A stretch of 64,000 nucleotides of DNA, taken from the NCBI GenBank assembly GCA_900078405.1, contig FLTS01000001.1, forward strand, positions 2,770,501 through 2,834,500. Reading direction: 5' to 3'. The notes under the pieces are model-generated. The model saw only the letters and a list, made by a program, of their open reading frames with translations, searched no databases and had not been told where the DNA came from. Positions 1 to 9,771 of the stretch are shown here, piece by piece. The translations under genes were made by a program, and so were the position numbers. The number at the start of each line of letters is the position of its first letter. Positions within the stretch are counted from its first letter, which is position 1. The DNA comes from an uncultured Stenotrophomonas sp. Its GTDB lineage: Bacteria > Pseudomonadota > Gammaproteobacteria > Xanthomonadales > Xanthomonadaceae.

Positions 1-75
1 TCAATGGGTTGGAGGATGGTTGTGCTCTGGTCCAGGTAACAGGCTGCCTGTGTTATGCCGCAGGAGTGCTGTTCT
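1..75. other. 5' flank of intI: likely intI promoter and proximal part of attI
   Basis: This stretch lies upstream of the integrase gene, where integrons carry attI and the outward-reading cassette promoter. It holds an imperfect inverted repeat (AACAGGC at 38-44 facing GCCTGTGTT at 46-54) and a CTG-N10-CAG arrangement at 27-42. I could not identify a canonical GTTRRRY crossover site, so the actual attI crossover and the first cassette probably lie left of base 1. The assignment rests on position relative to intI rather than on a recognised core site. Confidence 0.4.
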
Positions 76-1101
76 ATGGATTACACGCCCCAACCATCCG
101 GTGTAGCGGAAGCGCAGCCACCACGTCTGCTCGACCAAGTCAGGGAGCAGATCAGGCTGCGGCATTACAGTGTCCGTACCGAGCAGGCTTATGTCGGGTG
201 GATTCGGCGCTTCATTCTTGCCAATGGCAAACGCCATCCGAAGGGGTTGGGGGCAGAGGAGGTCGAGGGTTTCCTCACCCGCTTGGCGACACGGGGCAAT
301 GTGGCCGCTTCCACCCAGAATCAGGCGCTGTCGGCCTTGCTGTTCCTCTACCGGGTGGTATTGGGCGTCGAGTTGCCGTGGATGGAGGAGGTGGTGCGAG
401 CGAAGCGGCCGCGACGTTTGCCGGTGGTGTTGGCGCAGGAGGAGGTTGCGCGGCTGTTGTCGGCGATGCCGGAAGGGTGGCAGGAGTTGATGGCGCGTTT
501 GCTGTACGGCACCGGCATGCGCTTGATGGAATGCCTGCGGTTACGGGTCAAGGACGTGGATTTTGCACGCCGGGAAATCTGCGTGCGCAGTGGCAAGGGC
601 AACAAGGACAGGAGGGTGCCGCTGCCCGAAAGCCTGCGCGAGCGTTTGCTGCGGCAGCGTGAGCGCGCGTTGCTGGTGCATCAGGCCGACCTTGAGAAGG
701 GGCAGGGCCGTGCGTATCTGCCGCATGCGTTGGCGCGCAAATATCCCAATGCGGATGCAGAGCCGGGTTGGCAGTACCTGTTCCCGTCCGAACGGGTTTC
801 CGTTGATCCGCGCAGTGGCCGGGCCGGCCGCCACCATGCGGGCGAGGAAACAGTGCAGCGCGCGATCAAGCAGGCCCGCACGCGTGCCGGTATTGCCAAG
901 CCGGCCACCTGTCATTCGCTGCGGCATTCCTTTGCCACGCATTTGCTCGAGGCCGGCCACGATATCCGCACCGTGCAAGAGCTGCTGGGCCACAAGGATG
1001 TGGCGACCACGCAGATCTATACGCATGTGCTGGGCCGCGGTGCCGGTGGGTTGTTGAGTCCGCTGGACCGGTTGCCGGGTGTGGGGCTCGATTCGGATTG
1101 A
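76..1101 (+). CDS. intI: Integron integrase IntI (tyrosine recombinase)
   Basis: A 341-residue tyrosine recombinase that would excise and insert gene cassettes at attC and attI sites. All catalytic residues are visible: R149, K174, H280 and R283 (HSLRH), H306 and the nucleophile Y315. The IntI-specific insert absent from XerC/XerD lies at about residues 212-245 (HALARKYPN ... WQYLFPS), which separates integron integrases from phage integrases. I chose ATG at 76 because AGGAG sits nine bases before it; an ATG at 55 lacks this. The gene converges on ilvD across 34 bp, the arrangement described for the Xanthomonas chromosomal integron. The reading frame is intact, so the enzyme is probably functional. 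Confidence 0.93.
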   Translation: MDYTPQPSGVAEAQPPRLLDQVREQIRLRHYSVRTEQAYVGWIRRFILANGKRHPKGLGAEEVEGFLTRLATRGNVAASTQNQALSALLFLYRVVLGVELPWMEEVVRAKRPRRLPVVLAQEEVARLLSAMPEGWQELMARLLYGTGMRLMECLRLRVKDVDFARREICVRSGKGNKDRRVPLPESLRERLLRQRERALLVHQADLEKGQGRAYLPHALARKYPNADAEPGWQYLFPSERVSVDPRSGRAGRHHAGEETVQRAIKQARTRAGIAKPATCHSLRHSFATHLLEAGHDIRTVQELLGHKDVATTQIYTHVLGRGAGGLLSPLDRLPGVGLDSD

Positions 1102-1105
1102 CGGT

Positions 1106-1125
1106 GTGCCGGGCAAGCCCGGCAC
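1106..1125. terminator. Hairpin between convergent intI and ilvD
   Basis: A perfect 8-bp stem (GTGCCGGG / CCCGGCAC) with a CAAG loop fills most of the short gap between two converging genes. There is no strong T-run, but position and symmetry suit a bidirectional terminator. The same core recurs near 7539-7558, so it may also belong to a dispersed palindromic repeat family. Confidence 0.55.
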
Positions 1126-1135
1126 CTGTGGGCTT

Positions 1136-2974
1136 TCAGCCCTCCAGCAGCGCCTTGTCGCGCACCGCACCCTTGTCGGCGCTGGTGGCCAGCAGGGCGT
1201 AGGCCTTCAATGCGGTGCTGACCTTGCGCGGGCGCGGCAATGCGGGCTTCCAGCCGCGTGCGGCCTGCGCGTCGCGGCGGCGGGCGAGTTCGGCTTCATC
1301 CACCAGCAGATCGATGCCGCGTTGCGGGATGTCGATGCGGATGCGGTCGCCGTCGCGCACCAGTGCAATGCTGCCGCCGGCGGCGGCTTCCGGCGAGCAG
1401 TGGCCGATGCTCAGGCCGGAAGTGCCGCCGGAAAAGCGGCCGTCGGTGAGCAGGGCGCAGGCTTTGCCCAGCCCTTTCGATTTCAGGTAGGAGGTCGGGT
1501 ACAGCATTTCCTGCATGCCGGGGCCGCCCTTCGGGCCTTCGTAGCGGATGACGACCACTTCGCCGGCCTGCACTTCATCGCCGAGGATGCCCTTCACTGC
1601 CGCGTCCTGGCTTTCGTAGACGCGGGCGCGGCCTTCGAACACGAGGATGGATTCGTCAACGCCCGCCGTCTTGACCACGCAGCCGTCGGCGGCCAGGTTG
1701 CCGTACAGCACCGCCAGTCCGCCCTCGCTGGAGTAGGCGTGGGCCACGTCACGGATGCAGCCTTCGTCGCGGTCCACGTCCAGCGACGGCCAGCGCGTGT
1801 TCTGGCTGAAGGCCACCTGCGTCGGGATACCGGCCGGGCCGGCCTTGTAGAACGTGTGGACGGCCGGGTCCTGCGTCTGCGTCACGTCCCACCGCGCGAT
1901 GGCCTCGCCCAGGGTGCGGCTGTGCACGGTCGGCGCATCGGCATGCAGCAGGCCGCCGCGCGCCAGTTCGCCGAGGATGGCCATGATGCCGCCGGCGCGG
2001 TGCACGTCCTCGACGTGGTACTTGGGCGTGTTCGGCGCGACTTTGCACAGCTGCGGCACGCGCCGCGACAGGCGGTCGATGTCGCGCAGGTCGAAGGCCA
2101 CCTCGGCCTCCTGCGCGGCGGCGAGCAGGTGCAGGATGGTGTTGGTGGAGCCGCCCATCGCGATGTCCAGGGTCATCGCGTTCTCGAACGCCTCGACGGT
2201 GGCGATGCCCCGCGGCAACGCGCTGGCGTCCTCGCCGCCGTACCAGCGGTGGCACAGCTCGACGATCAGCCGCCCGGCGCGCTTGAACAGCGCCTCGCGG
2301 TCGGCATGGGTGGCTACCACGGTGCCGTTGCCGGGCAGCGACAGGCCCAGCGCCTCGGTCAGGCAGTTCATCGAATTGGCGGTGAACATGCCGCTGCACG
2401 AGCCGCAGGTGGGGCAGGCGCTGCGTTCGACGGCGGCCACCTGCTCGTCGCTGACGCTGGCGTCGGCGGCCATCACCATCGCATCCACCAGGTCGAGTTT
2501 GTGCTCGGCCAGCCGGGTCTTGCCCGCTTCCATCGGCCCGCCGGAGACGAACACCACGGGGATGTTCAGCCGCAGCGCGGCCATCAGCATGCCGGGGGTG
2601 ATCTTGTCGCAGTTCGAGATGCACACCATGGCGTCGGCGCAATGCGCATTGACCATGTATTCGACCGAATCGGCGATCAGTTCGCGCGACGGCAGCGAAT
2701 ACAGCATGCCGTCGTGGCCCATCGCGATGCCGTCGTCCACGGCGATGGTGTTGAATTCTTTGGCGACGCCGCCCGCGGCTTCGATTTCACGGGCCACCAG
2801 GGCGCCCAGGTCGCGCAGGTGCACGTGGCCCGGCACGAACTGCGTGAACGAGTTGACCACCGCGATGATGGGTTTGCCGAAGTCGCCATCCTGCATGCCG
2901 GTGGCGCGCCACAGGGCACGGGCGCCGGCCATGTTGCGGCCGGCGGTGGAGGTTTTCGAGCGGTATTCGGGCAT
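1136..2974 (-). CDS. ilvD: Dihydroxy-acid dehydratase
   Basis: IlvD removes water from 2,3-dihydroxy-isovalerate and its isoleucine-pathway counterpart, the third common step of branched-chain amino acid synthesis, using an iron-sulfur cluster in the cytosol. The product is 612 residues, against 616 in E. coli. The family signatures are present: the [12 protein letters not shown] segment and the cluster-binding [11 protein letters not shown] segment. The start is the ATG followed by PEYRSKT, where homologs begin; the frame is open further upstream but that extension has no family similarity. It stands alone between intI and ygiB. Confidence 0.97.
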   Translation of the reverse strand: MPEYRSKTSTAGRNMAGARALWRATGMQDGDFGKPIIAVVNSFTQFVPGHVHLRDLGALVAREIEAAGGVAKEFNTIAVDDGIAMGHDGMLYSLPSRELIADSVEYMVNAHCADAMVCISNCDKITPGMLMAALRLNIPVVFVSGGPMEAGKTRLAEHKLDLVDAMVMAADASVSDEQVAAVERSACPTCGSCSGMFTANSMNCLTEALGLSLPGNGTVVATHADREALFKRAGRLIVELCHRWYGGEDASALPRGIATVEAFENAMTLDIAMGGSTNTILHLLAAAQEAEVAFDLRDIDRLSRRVPQLCKVAPNTPKYHVEDVHRAGGIMAILGELARGGLLHADAPTVHSRTLGEAIARWDVTQTQDPAVHTFYKAGPAGIPTQVAFSQNTRWPSLDVDRDEGCIRDVAHAYSSEGGLAVLYGNLAADGCVVKTAGVDESILVFEGRARVYESQDAAVKGILGDEVQAGEVVVIRYEGPKGGPGMQEMLYPTSYLKSKGLGKACALLTDGRFSGGTSGLSIGHCSPEAAAGGSIALVRDGDRIRIDIPQRGIDLLVDEAELARRRDAQAARGWKPALPRPRKVSTALKAYALLATSADKGAVRDKALLEG

Positions 2975-3143
2975 GGCGGGGGAATGCGGAATGCAGGGCA
3001 ACGATTCTGCATGAAGAACCCGGTTGCTGTTGCAACCGTTGCCGCCCCCGCGGATGGCGATGCGGGCGTTCGCGGAGCGAGTGCATGGGTGCCCGCCGCG
3101 CCCATATCGGGCATCATCCCCGGATGATTTCATGGAGCACCCG

Positions 3144-3716
3144 ATGATGAAGCGATCCAGGACCACCGCGCTGCTGCTGATGAGTACCGCGCCACTGCTG
3201 TTCACCGCCTGCCAGCAGGAGCAGACGGTGCAGGTGCAGGAAGGGCTGTATACCTCGGTGGAGGCCTGCAGCGAAGCGACCGGTGATCCGTCCAGCTGCC
3301 GCCAGGCGTTCACCGCCGCGCAGCAGCAGGCGGCCGATGCCGCGCCGCAGTACGCCAGCCGCGAGGAGTGCGCGCAGGAATACCCGGCCGAGCAGTGCGT
3401 GTCGCAGCGCACCAGTGCCGGGCATTCGTTCGTCGGGCCGATGATGATGGGCTTCTTCATGTCGCAGATGCTGGGTGCCCGTGCCGGGGCGGTGGCTGCG
3501 CCGCCGGCGTCGCAGCCGGCGTTCCGCGACAAGGCCAACGGCTGGGCCAAGCCGGCGGCGGCACCGGGTGGCAGCGGCGGGCTGAACACCGCCAGCCGCA
3601 TTGGCGCGGGCAAGGCCGGGCTGGCGCCGGTGAACGCCGAACCGAATCGCGCGGTCACCGCGCGCCGTGGCGGTTTCGGCAACAGCAGCCGCGGTCGCGG
3701 CAGTTTCGGCGGCTGA
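3144..3716 (+). CDS. ygiB: YgiB-family (DUF1190) lipoprotein
   Basis: A 190-residue exported protein resembling E. coli YgiB. The N-terminus has a signal peptide ending in a lipobox (LFTAC), followed by a cysteine-containing domain with the family pattern [16 protein letters not shown], a short hydrophobic [15 protein letters not shown] segment, and a Gly/Ser-rich tail ending [16 protein letters not shown]. The function of the family is unknown. GGAG at 3134-3137 sets the start at 3144, with an alternative ATG immediately after. It lies 4 bp before ygiC, the conserved pairing also seen in E. coli. Confidence 0.85.
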   Translation: MMKRSRTTALLLMSTAPLLFTACQQEQTVQVQEGLYTSVEACSEATGDPSSCRQAFTAAQQQAADAAPQYASREECAQEYPAEQCVSQRTSAGHSFVGPMMMGFFMSQMLGARAGAVAAPPASQPAFRDKANGWAKPAAAPGGSGGLNTASRIGAGKAGLAPVNAEPNRAVTARRGGFGNSSRGRGSFGG

Positions 3717-3720
3717 TGCG

Positions 3721-4908
3721 GTGAAGCGCGTTGCCATTGCCGAGCGCTCCAACTGGCGCGCTCGCGCCGCCGACTGCGGTTTCCGCTTCCACACCATCGA
3801 CGGTGCGCCGTACTGGGACGAAACGGCGTACTACGCCTTCACCCTGCGCCAGATCGAGGACGACCTCGAAGACCCCAGCGCCGAGCTGCATGCGATGGCG
3901 CTGGACCTGGTCGGCGACGTCGTGGCCAGCGAGGAGCTGATGGAACGGCTGGCGATTCCCGCGCCGTTCCGCGACTGGATCGCCGAAAGCTGGCGGCGTG
4001 GCGACCCGCACCTCTACGGCCGGCTGGATTTCGCCTACGACGGCAGCGGCCCGGCCAAGCTGTACGAACTGAACTACGACACGCCGACCTCGCTGTACGA
4101 GGCCGCGTTCTTCCAGTGGCAGTGGCTGGAAGACCAGCGCAACCGCGGCGCGCTGCCGCCGCAGGCCGACCAGTTCAATTCCCTCCACGAGGCGCTGGTC
4201 GAACGCTTCGCCGAGCTGGCCGCGAGCCTGCCGCCGCCGCTGTATTTCAGTGCGGTGCGCGAATCGGAGGAGGACCAGGGCACGGTCGCCTACCTGCGCG
4301 ATTGCGCGGCGCAGGCCGGCCTGCACGGTGCGTCCATCGCCATCGAGGACATCGGCCTGTCGGAAGATGGCCGCTTCACCGACCTCGATGACGTGGTGGT
4401 CGGCAGCCTGTTCAAGCTGTATCCGCTGGAGGACCTGATGCGCGAGGACTTCGGCGCCGCGCTGCCGGGCTCGGGTGTGCAGCTGCTGGAACCGGCATGG
4501 AAAGCGGTGCTGAGCAACAAGGGCATCCTGCCGCTGCTGTGGCAGCGCCATCGCGGCCATCCGAACCTGCTCGAAGCACATTTCGACGACGGCCGCGCGC
4601 TGCCGGCCGGCTGGGTGCGCAAGCCACTGCATTCGCGCGAGGGCGCCAACGTCGCCATGCACATGCACGACGGCCGCTGGCAGGAAAGCGAGGGGCCGTA
4701 TGCCGGGCCGTGCATCATGCAGGCATTCCATCCGTTGCCGGTGTTCGCCGGCAACTACCCGCTGGTCGGCAGCTGGGTGGTGGGCGACCGCGCCTGCGGT
4801 ATCGGCGTGCGCGAGGATGACAGCCGCATCACCCGTGACAGCGCCCGCTTCCTGCCGCACGCGATCATCGACGATGCACCGGCGGGCAATACCCGTATCT
4901 ACGTCTGA
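3721..4908 (+). CDS. ygiC: YgiC, glutathionylspermidine synthase-like ATP-grasp protein
   Basis: A 395-residue member of the glutathionylspermidine synthase-like family with an ATP-grasp amide ligase fold. Conserved stretches shared with E. coli YgiC include [29 protein letters not shown] and the C-terminal [11 protein letters not shown]. The GTG at 3721 is chosen as start because the product then begins as in E. coli ([13 protein letters not shown]); an ATG further up lies within ygiB in another frame. The substrate is not known: the E. coli homolog lacks demonstrated glutathionylspermidine synthase activity. Probably co-translated with ygiB. Confidence 0.88.
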   Translation: MKRVAIAERSNWRARAADCGFRFHTIDGAPYWDETAYYAFTLRQIEDDLEDPSAELHAMALDLVGDVVASEELMERLAIPAPFRDWIAESWRRGDPHLYGRLDFAYDGSGPAKLYELNYDTPTSLYEAAFFQWQWLEDQRNRGALPPQADQFNSLHEALVERFAELAASLPPPLYFSAVRESEEDQGTVAYLRDCAAQAGLHGASIAIEDIGLSEDGRFTDLDDVVVGSLFKLYPLEDLMREDFGAALPGSGVQLLEPAWKAVLSNKGILPLLWQRHRGHPNLLEAHFDDGRALPAGWVRKPLHSREGANVAMHMHDGRWQESEGPYAGPCIMQAFHPLPVFAGNYPLVGSWVVGDRACGIGVREDDSRITRDSARFLPHAIIDDAPAGNTRIYV

Positions 4909-4915
4909 TGGCCGG

Positions 4916-5000
4916 GCAGGTCGGGGTTACACCCCCGACCTGCGGGATATCCGAACGAGTGCACGCGTCGGGGGCGTAACCCCGACCTGCGCGCCGGCAA
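4916..5000. repeat. Palindromic repeat cluster (GGTCGGGG / CCCCGACC)
   Basis: Two closely spaced stem-loops built from the same core, AGGTCGGGG...CCCCGACCT followed by GTCGGGGG...CCCCGAC, fill the gap between the converging ygiC and lipoprotein genes. They resemble xanthomonad intergenic palindromes and may also terminate transcription from both sides. Confidence 0.5.
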
Positions 5001-5033
5001 GGGGCAGCAGGCGCGGGGTTGCCGCACTACCCG

Positions 5034-5453
5034 TCACCTCGCTTCCGGCGGCACCCAGATGGCGATGCCGGCCGCGCGCTTTTGCTGGGTCGGGATGCCC
5101 ATGCTCAAACCGCCGCCGCCGTGGCGGCCGAAGCTGCCGGCGCCGACCGACATGCCCACCGGCGAGCCGCTGGCGCCCACGCCCATCAGCACCACGCCGT
5201 TGGCACCCAGCGCGGCGGCCTCGCGTTTGAGCCGGGCGATGGCCGCGTCGGTCTGGCCCTGGGTGCCGAAGCCGACCGCACTGGAGGATTCGAGCTGGGC
5301 GATCTCCAGCGAACCGGCCGGCGGCGTGGAATAGACCTGCACGCTGGCCGGGTCCACCGGTGCGCGCGCCTGCCCCAGCATGACCTTGGAGGTGCTGGCG
5401 CAACCGGTGGCGATCAGGGCGATGCCCAGTGCGATGACGAGCGGGAATTTCAT
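5034..5453 (-). CDS. Small outer-membrane lipoprotein, RcsF-like C-terminus
   Basis: A 139-residue predicted lipoprotein: a signal peptide ends in IATGC with the lipidated cysteine at residue 18. The mature part contains the pattern DAAIARLKREAAALGANGVVLMGV, which resembles the RcsF / DUF4156 fold in which short exported proteins carry an ALGANAV-type helix-strand. A glycine/serine-rich insertion follows, then a final beta strand (AAGIAIWV). The start is the ATG directly before the lysine and hydrophobic core; the frame is open twelve codons further up but that would spoil the signal peptide. Function unknown. Confidence 0.65.
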   Translation of the reverse strand: MKFPLVIALGIALIATGCASTSKVMLGQARAPVDPASVQVYSTPPAGSLEIAQLESSSAVGFGTQGQTDAAIARLKREAAALGANGVVLMGVGASGSPVGMSVGAGSFGRHGGGGLSMGIPTQQKRAAGIAIWVPPEAR

Positions 5454-5566
5454 GGCTTCACTCCCCGGCGACGGTGGTCCGTGAATCATCGGCAGCCATC
5501 ACTGAATCGCCTGCGAACCACGGCTTCCGGCAATGGCGCGCCTCGGCAGACCGACGGAGAAAGAAC

Positions 5567-5815
5567 ATGGGCCTGATCAGCCTGATATGGGGCATCGTGG
5601 CGCTGCTGTGGATGCTGCTGGCCTTCATCCCGCTGCTGGGTTGGGGCAACTGGTTCCTGATCCCGTTCGCGACGGTTGGGGCGATCATCGCCGCCATCGG
5701 CCTGCTGTTCACCCATGCCGGCAAACATGGCCGTGCCCGTACCGGGCTGGTGCTGAACGGCATCGTCATCGTGGTCGGGGTGATCCGCTTGAGCCTGGGT
5801 GGCGGCATCGTCTGA
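5567..5815 (+). CDS. Small two-helix membrane protein
   Basis: An 82-residue protein with two to three hydrophobic segments (residues about 3-20, 28-45 and 60-78) and little else. The start is supported by GGAG at 5556-5559, seven bases before the ATG. It is transcribed away from the lipoprotein gene; the 113-bp gap between them must contain both promoters. I do not recognise a family that would assign a function. Confidence 0.65.
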   Translation: MGLISLIWGIVALLWMLLAFIPLLGWGNWFLIPFATVGAIIAAIGLLFTHAGKHGRARTGLVLNGIVIVVGVIRLSLGGGIV

Positions 5816-5946
5816 CGTCCGCCGGAGCGCCCGCCGGGCGTAGAATGCGGGGCCATGCCGGCGGCAGGTGCCGGCGCCCGAAGCCCGCCGCAGGCGAGAT
5901 GCCCCGACGATGATCCTTCGACCTGTCCGCGTGGCTGGCAGCTGCC

Positions 5947-7181
<1,235 letters not shown>

Positions 7182-7182
7182 G

Positions 7183-7458
7183 GTGGACGCGCCCGGCATG
7201 CAGCCCTGGCAGTGGGTGGTATGGATCGCCGGGGTGACGGTGTTCGCGCTGGTGATCGGCGGGCTGGTCGTTGCCGTGCTGCGTGCGCTGCGGCGTCCGC
7301 CGGAACTGCCCTCGGCGGCCGAGCGCCTGCAGCGGCAATCACCGCAGGCGCCGGAAGTGGAAGCGCGGCTGCGTGAGCTGGCCGGCCTGCGGCAGAGCGG
7401 CCAAATCGGCGACGCCGAGTACGAGCGCCGCCGCGCCGAGGTACTGCGTACCCCGTAG
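7183..7458 (+). CDS. Single-pass membrane protein with SHOCT-like C-terminus
   Basis: A 91-residue protein with one transmembrane helix near the N-terminus (residues about 10-32) and a C-terminal amphipathic segment LRELAGLRQSGQIGDAEYERR that fits the SHOCT (short C-terminal) domain pattern of a helix, GxI and EYExxR. The GTG start follows the hemB stop by one base, so it is probably cotranslated; an ATG six codons on (7198) is an alternative. The role of SHOCT proteins is usually not known beyond possible oligomerisation. Confidence 0.7.
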   Translation: MDAPGMQPWQWVVWIAGVTVFALVIGGLVVAVLRALRRPPELPSAAERLQRQSPQAPEVEARLRELAGLRQSGQIGDAEYERRRAEVLRTP

Positions 7459-7464
7459 GTCGTG

Positions 7465-7605
7465 GCTACGTCCCCGATGCTCCGGACATCGAGGATTCCC
7501 CATGTCGGGGGCATACCTCGACCTGCGGAATCCGCCGCGTGCCGGGCACGCCCGGCACCTGCGTGGGATGTGCCCGCAGATGCGGGGCTTGCCCCGCATG
7601 CTGCA
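7465..7605. repeat. Intergenic REP-like palindrome cluster
   Basis: No gene. Three palindromes lie in tandem: one around 7475-7525 built on CCCCGATG / CATGTCGGGG, a GTGCCGGGC...CCCGGCAC stem at 7539-7558, and ATGCGGGGC-TT-GCCCCGCAT at 7580-7599. The last core recurs in the REP pairs near 57.3 and 60.1 kb. The cluster separates converging genes and may act as terminator. Confidence 0.6.
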
Positions 7606-7610
7606 TGCGT

Positions 7611-7850
7611 TCAGCCGCTGCAGCCGCCACAGCACACAGAGGGCTGCAGCTCGATGGCGCCGGGCGCCAAGCGTTGGCCGGCGCGGGCCAGTGCCGGCAG
7701 CAGTTCCACTTCCAGCGCGCAGGTGGAGCAGCGCAGGGTGGCAGTGGCCGGGTCGTGGTCGATCAGGGCGGCCGGGTCGATCTCCAGCAACTGCTGTTCG
7801 ATGGCGGCCAGGTCGGCCGGGGTGTCGCCAAGGCGGATGATGTATTCCAT
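7611..7850 (-). CDS. Small cysteine-rich protein of the nirK cluster
   Basis: A 79-residue cytosolic protein, last gene of the nirK-nirV-sco-azurin series. It contains a CSTC pair (C41, C44) and ends with CCGGC (C73, C74, C77). The predicted strand-helix-strand order recalls a ferredoxin-like or heavy-metal-associated domain, and the cysteines suggest copper or another metal, but I do not recognise a named family. Its position 65 bp behind azurin suggests a role in metal supply to the copper proteins; this is inference from context only. Confidence 0.6.
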   Translation of the reverse strand: MEYIIRLGDTPADLAAIEQQLLEIDPAALIDHDPATATLRCSTCALEVELLPALARAGQRLAPGAIELQPSVCCGGCSG

Positions 7851-7915
7851 TGCGGTATTCCGGAAAAGCGGAGGAGGCGCGCGCTGCCCGGTGGTGGCAG
7901 CGCGCGGCGGACAGG

Positions 7916-8371
7916 TCAGTTGGTGACGACCAGCTTGCCCTTCATCAGCGCGGAGTGGCCGGGGAAGCTGCAGAAGAAGCTGTAGTCGCCGCCGGCGGTG
8001 AGCTTGCGGCCGGGGAAGGTGACGCGGGTGGTGGCGCCGCCGCCGATCAGGGCGGTGTGGGCGATCACGCGGGCGTCGTCCTTGGCCACATAGGCGTTGG
8101 CGGTACCGGCCTTGACGCCGTCGCGGGCCACGGCGGTCAGGTCGGCGGTGGTGGTGATGACCACGTTGTGGCCCATCGCGGCGACCGGCAGCTTGCCGGT
8201 ATGGACCAGTTCGACGGTGACAGTGGCGCAGCTGGCTGACACGGTGGCCTCGCGCAGATCGAACTTCATGGCATCGTCGCCCTTCAGCGAGATGGTGCAG
8301 TTGCCGGCGGCCTGGGCCATGCCGGCGGCGCCGAGCAGGGCGAGGGCGAGGAAGACGCGGGAAAGTTTCAT
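7916..8371 (-). CDS. azu: Azurin
   Basis: A blue copper protein of the periplasm that carries single electrons. The 151-residue precursor has a signal peptide cleaved after AQA (about residue 22). The type 1 copper ligands are visible: H68 in MGHN, C134 and H139 in FFCSFPGH, and M143. C25 and C48 correspond to the conserved disulfide. It lies in the nirK cluster, 32 bp after sco, and is the obvious candidate electron donor to NirK. Confidence 0.95.
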   Translation of the reverse strand: MKLSRVFLALALLGAAGMAQAAGNCTISLKGDDAMKFDLREATVSASCATVTVELVHTGKLPVAAMGHNVVITTTADLTAVARDGVKAGTANAYVAKDDARVIAHTALIGGGATTRVTFPGRKLTAGGDYSFFCSFPGHSALMKGKLVVTN

Positions 8372-8403
8372 GTCGTGCTCCTTGGGGCTGCGGGAAATGG
8401 GGG

Positions 8404-8994
8404 TCAGTCGGCGGCCAGCGCCTTGCGGACGTCGTTGATGAAGGCCGGGTCGGGGATGGCGCTGCTCACTTCGCTGCGGGCGAGGATGCGGCCATCGGCG
8501 TCGAGCAATACCAGCGCACTGGTGTGGTTGATGCTGCCGTCCTCGCGGAAGCGGTAGCGCACGTCCAGCACGTTGGCCAAGGCGGGCACATCGTCGGCGT
8601 CCGGCTGCAGGAAGCGCCAGCCGTCACCGACGCGGTGGCGCTGGGCCATGTCGGCCATCACCGCGGGGGTGTCGCGCGCCGGGTCGAGGCTGAGCATGGC
8701 GATGCCCAGTTTTTCGCGCTGCGCCGGGGTGAGCTGCTTCTGCACGCCCTTGGCGTTCTCGACGATCAGCGGGCACATCAGGTGGCAGTTGGCGTACAGC
8801 ATGGAAACCACTTGCGGGCGGCCGCGCAGGTCGTGCCATTGCAGGGCATGGCCGCCCTGGTCGGTGAAGCCGGCCTGCAGGTGGTACAGCGACTGGCCCG
8901 GCAATGCCTGCGCGGTGCTGTCGGCGGCGTGGGCCGGCGAGGCGATGGCGGCCATGCCAAGGGCGAGGGCCAGCAGGAGGGACGAGGATTTCAT
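8404..8994 (-). CDS. SCO1/SenC-family copper chaperone or thiol protein
   Basis: A 196-residue exported thioredoxin-fold protein of the SCO family. After a signal peptide (cleavage near AHA, residue 23) it carries the copper-binding CxxxC motif as C70-HLM-C74 and the third ligand H157 in INHTS. SCO proteins insert copper into CuA of cytochrome oxidase or act as thiol reductases; here, in a nirK-azurin operon, delivery of copper to NirK or azurin is plausible. Its ATG overlaps the nirV stop (ATGA), so translation is probably coupled. Confidence 0.88.
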   Translation of the reverse strand: MKSSSLLLALALGMAAIASPAHAADSTAQALPGQSLYHLQAGFTDQGGHALQWHDLRGRPQVVSMLYANCHLMCPLIVENAKGVQKQLTPAQREKLGIAMLSLDPARDTPAVMADMAQRHRVGDGWRFLQPDADDVPALANVLDVRYRFREDGSINHTSALVLLDADGRILARSEVSSAIPDPAFINDVRKALAAD

Positions 8995-9764
8995 GGTTGG
9001 CTCCTTGCACAGCGGAAACCGAGGTTGCCGAGCGTGCTGGATGGTTGCAGGGCGGACAGCAGGACGAAGCGTTTGACCACGCCATAATCGCCGGGGTCGT
9101 TGAAGGCCAGCGCGGTGGCGCCGCAGAAACGCAGCGCTTCACCATCCTCCTGGCCGCGGCGGTCGCCGTCGCCCAGCAGCGAGGTGAAGTCGCCGCTCCA
9201 TTCCCAGTTGGCGCCGTGCAGGCCGTGGATGCCCCAGGCGTTGGCCGGTGCGCCGGTGGCGGCATCGATGGCGCGCGGGGTGCCGTCGTTGATCTGGCGC
9301 AGGCGCCAGGCACGGTCGTCGCGGGCGTCAAAGCGGGTGGCGTCGGCGGCGGCGGCGAACTCCCATTCCAGGAAGGTCGGCAGGCGTGCGCCCTGCGCGC
9401 GGCAATAGGCGTCGGCGGCGTACCAGTTCACGTGGGCCACCGGTGCATCGGCGGCAGCCTTGGTGCCAGGGCCGGTTGCCGTTTCCCAGTGGCCGAGGTA
9501 GCCGGGGCTGGCGAACAGCGCGGGGATGCGGTCGCGCCGCCATTGCGGGTGTTCGGTGACGAACGCGGCGAACTGCGCGTTGCTCACCGGGTGTTGCATC
9601 AGTTGGTAAGGCGCCACCGGCACCAGGCCGGTGGCGTCCTCGAAGCGGACCGAGGAATGGAACGCGCCGCCGTCGAGCATCCGGTAGCCCGGTTCCGGGC
9701 CGCTGGCGCCGGCAAGTGCCGGTGCCAGGGCCAGGGCGAGCAGCAGTGGCCGCATCCGTTCCAT
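8991..9764 (-). CDS. nirV: NirV-type formylglycine-generating-enzyme-like protein
   Basis: A 257-residue exported protein of the formylglycine-generating enzyme (FGE/SUMF) superfamily, as seen from PVSNAQFAAF, AHVNWYAADAYCRAQGARLPT and the C-terminal GNLGFRCAR. Such a gene, called nirV, accompanies nirK in many denitrifiers; its role is unsettled. An N-terminal hydrophobic signal ends near residue 20. The start is seven bases after the nirK stop, with a second in-frame ATG three codons on. The long upstream open frame inside nirK is a shadow. Confidence 0.85.
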   Translation of the reverse strand: MERMRPLLLALALAPALAGASGPEPGYRMLDGGAFHSSVRFEDATGLVPVAPYQLMQHPVSNAQFAAFVTEHPQWRRDRIPALFASPGYLGHWETATGPGTKAAADAPVAHVNWYAADAYCRAQGARLPTFLEWEFAAAADATRFDARDDRAWRLRQINDGTPRAIDAATGAPANAWGIHGLHGANWEWSGDFTSLLGDGDRRGQEDGEALRFCGATALAFNDPGDYGVVKRFVLLSALQPSSTLGNLGFRCARSQP

Positions 9765-9771
9765 GATCGGG

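Noticed and set aside
1..237. 78-residue minus-strand frame at the left edge
   Set aside because: Antisense to the start of intI; no ribosome site or family similarity, so not offered as a first cassette gene.
1079..3127. 682-codon plus-strand open frame opposite ilvD
   Set aside because: It is antisense to an unmistakable ilvD; long antisense frames are expected at this GC content, and its residues are Ala/Arg/Gly/His-rich noise.
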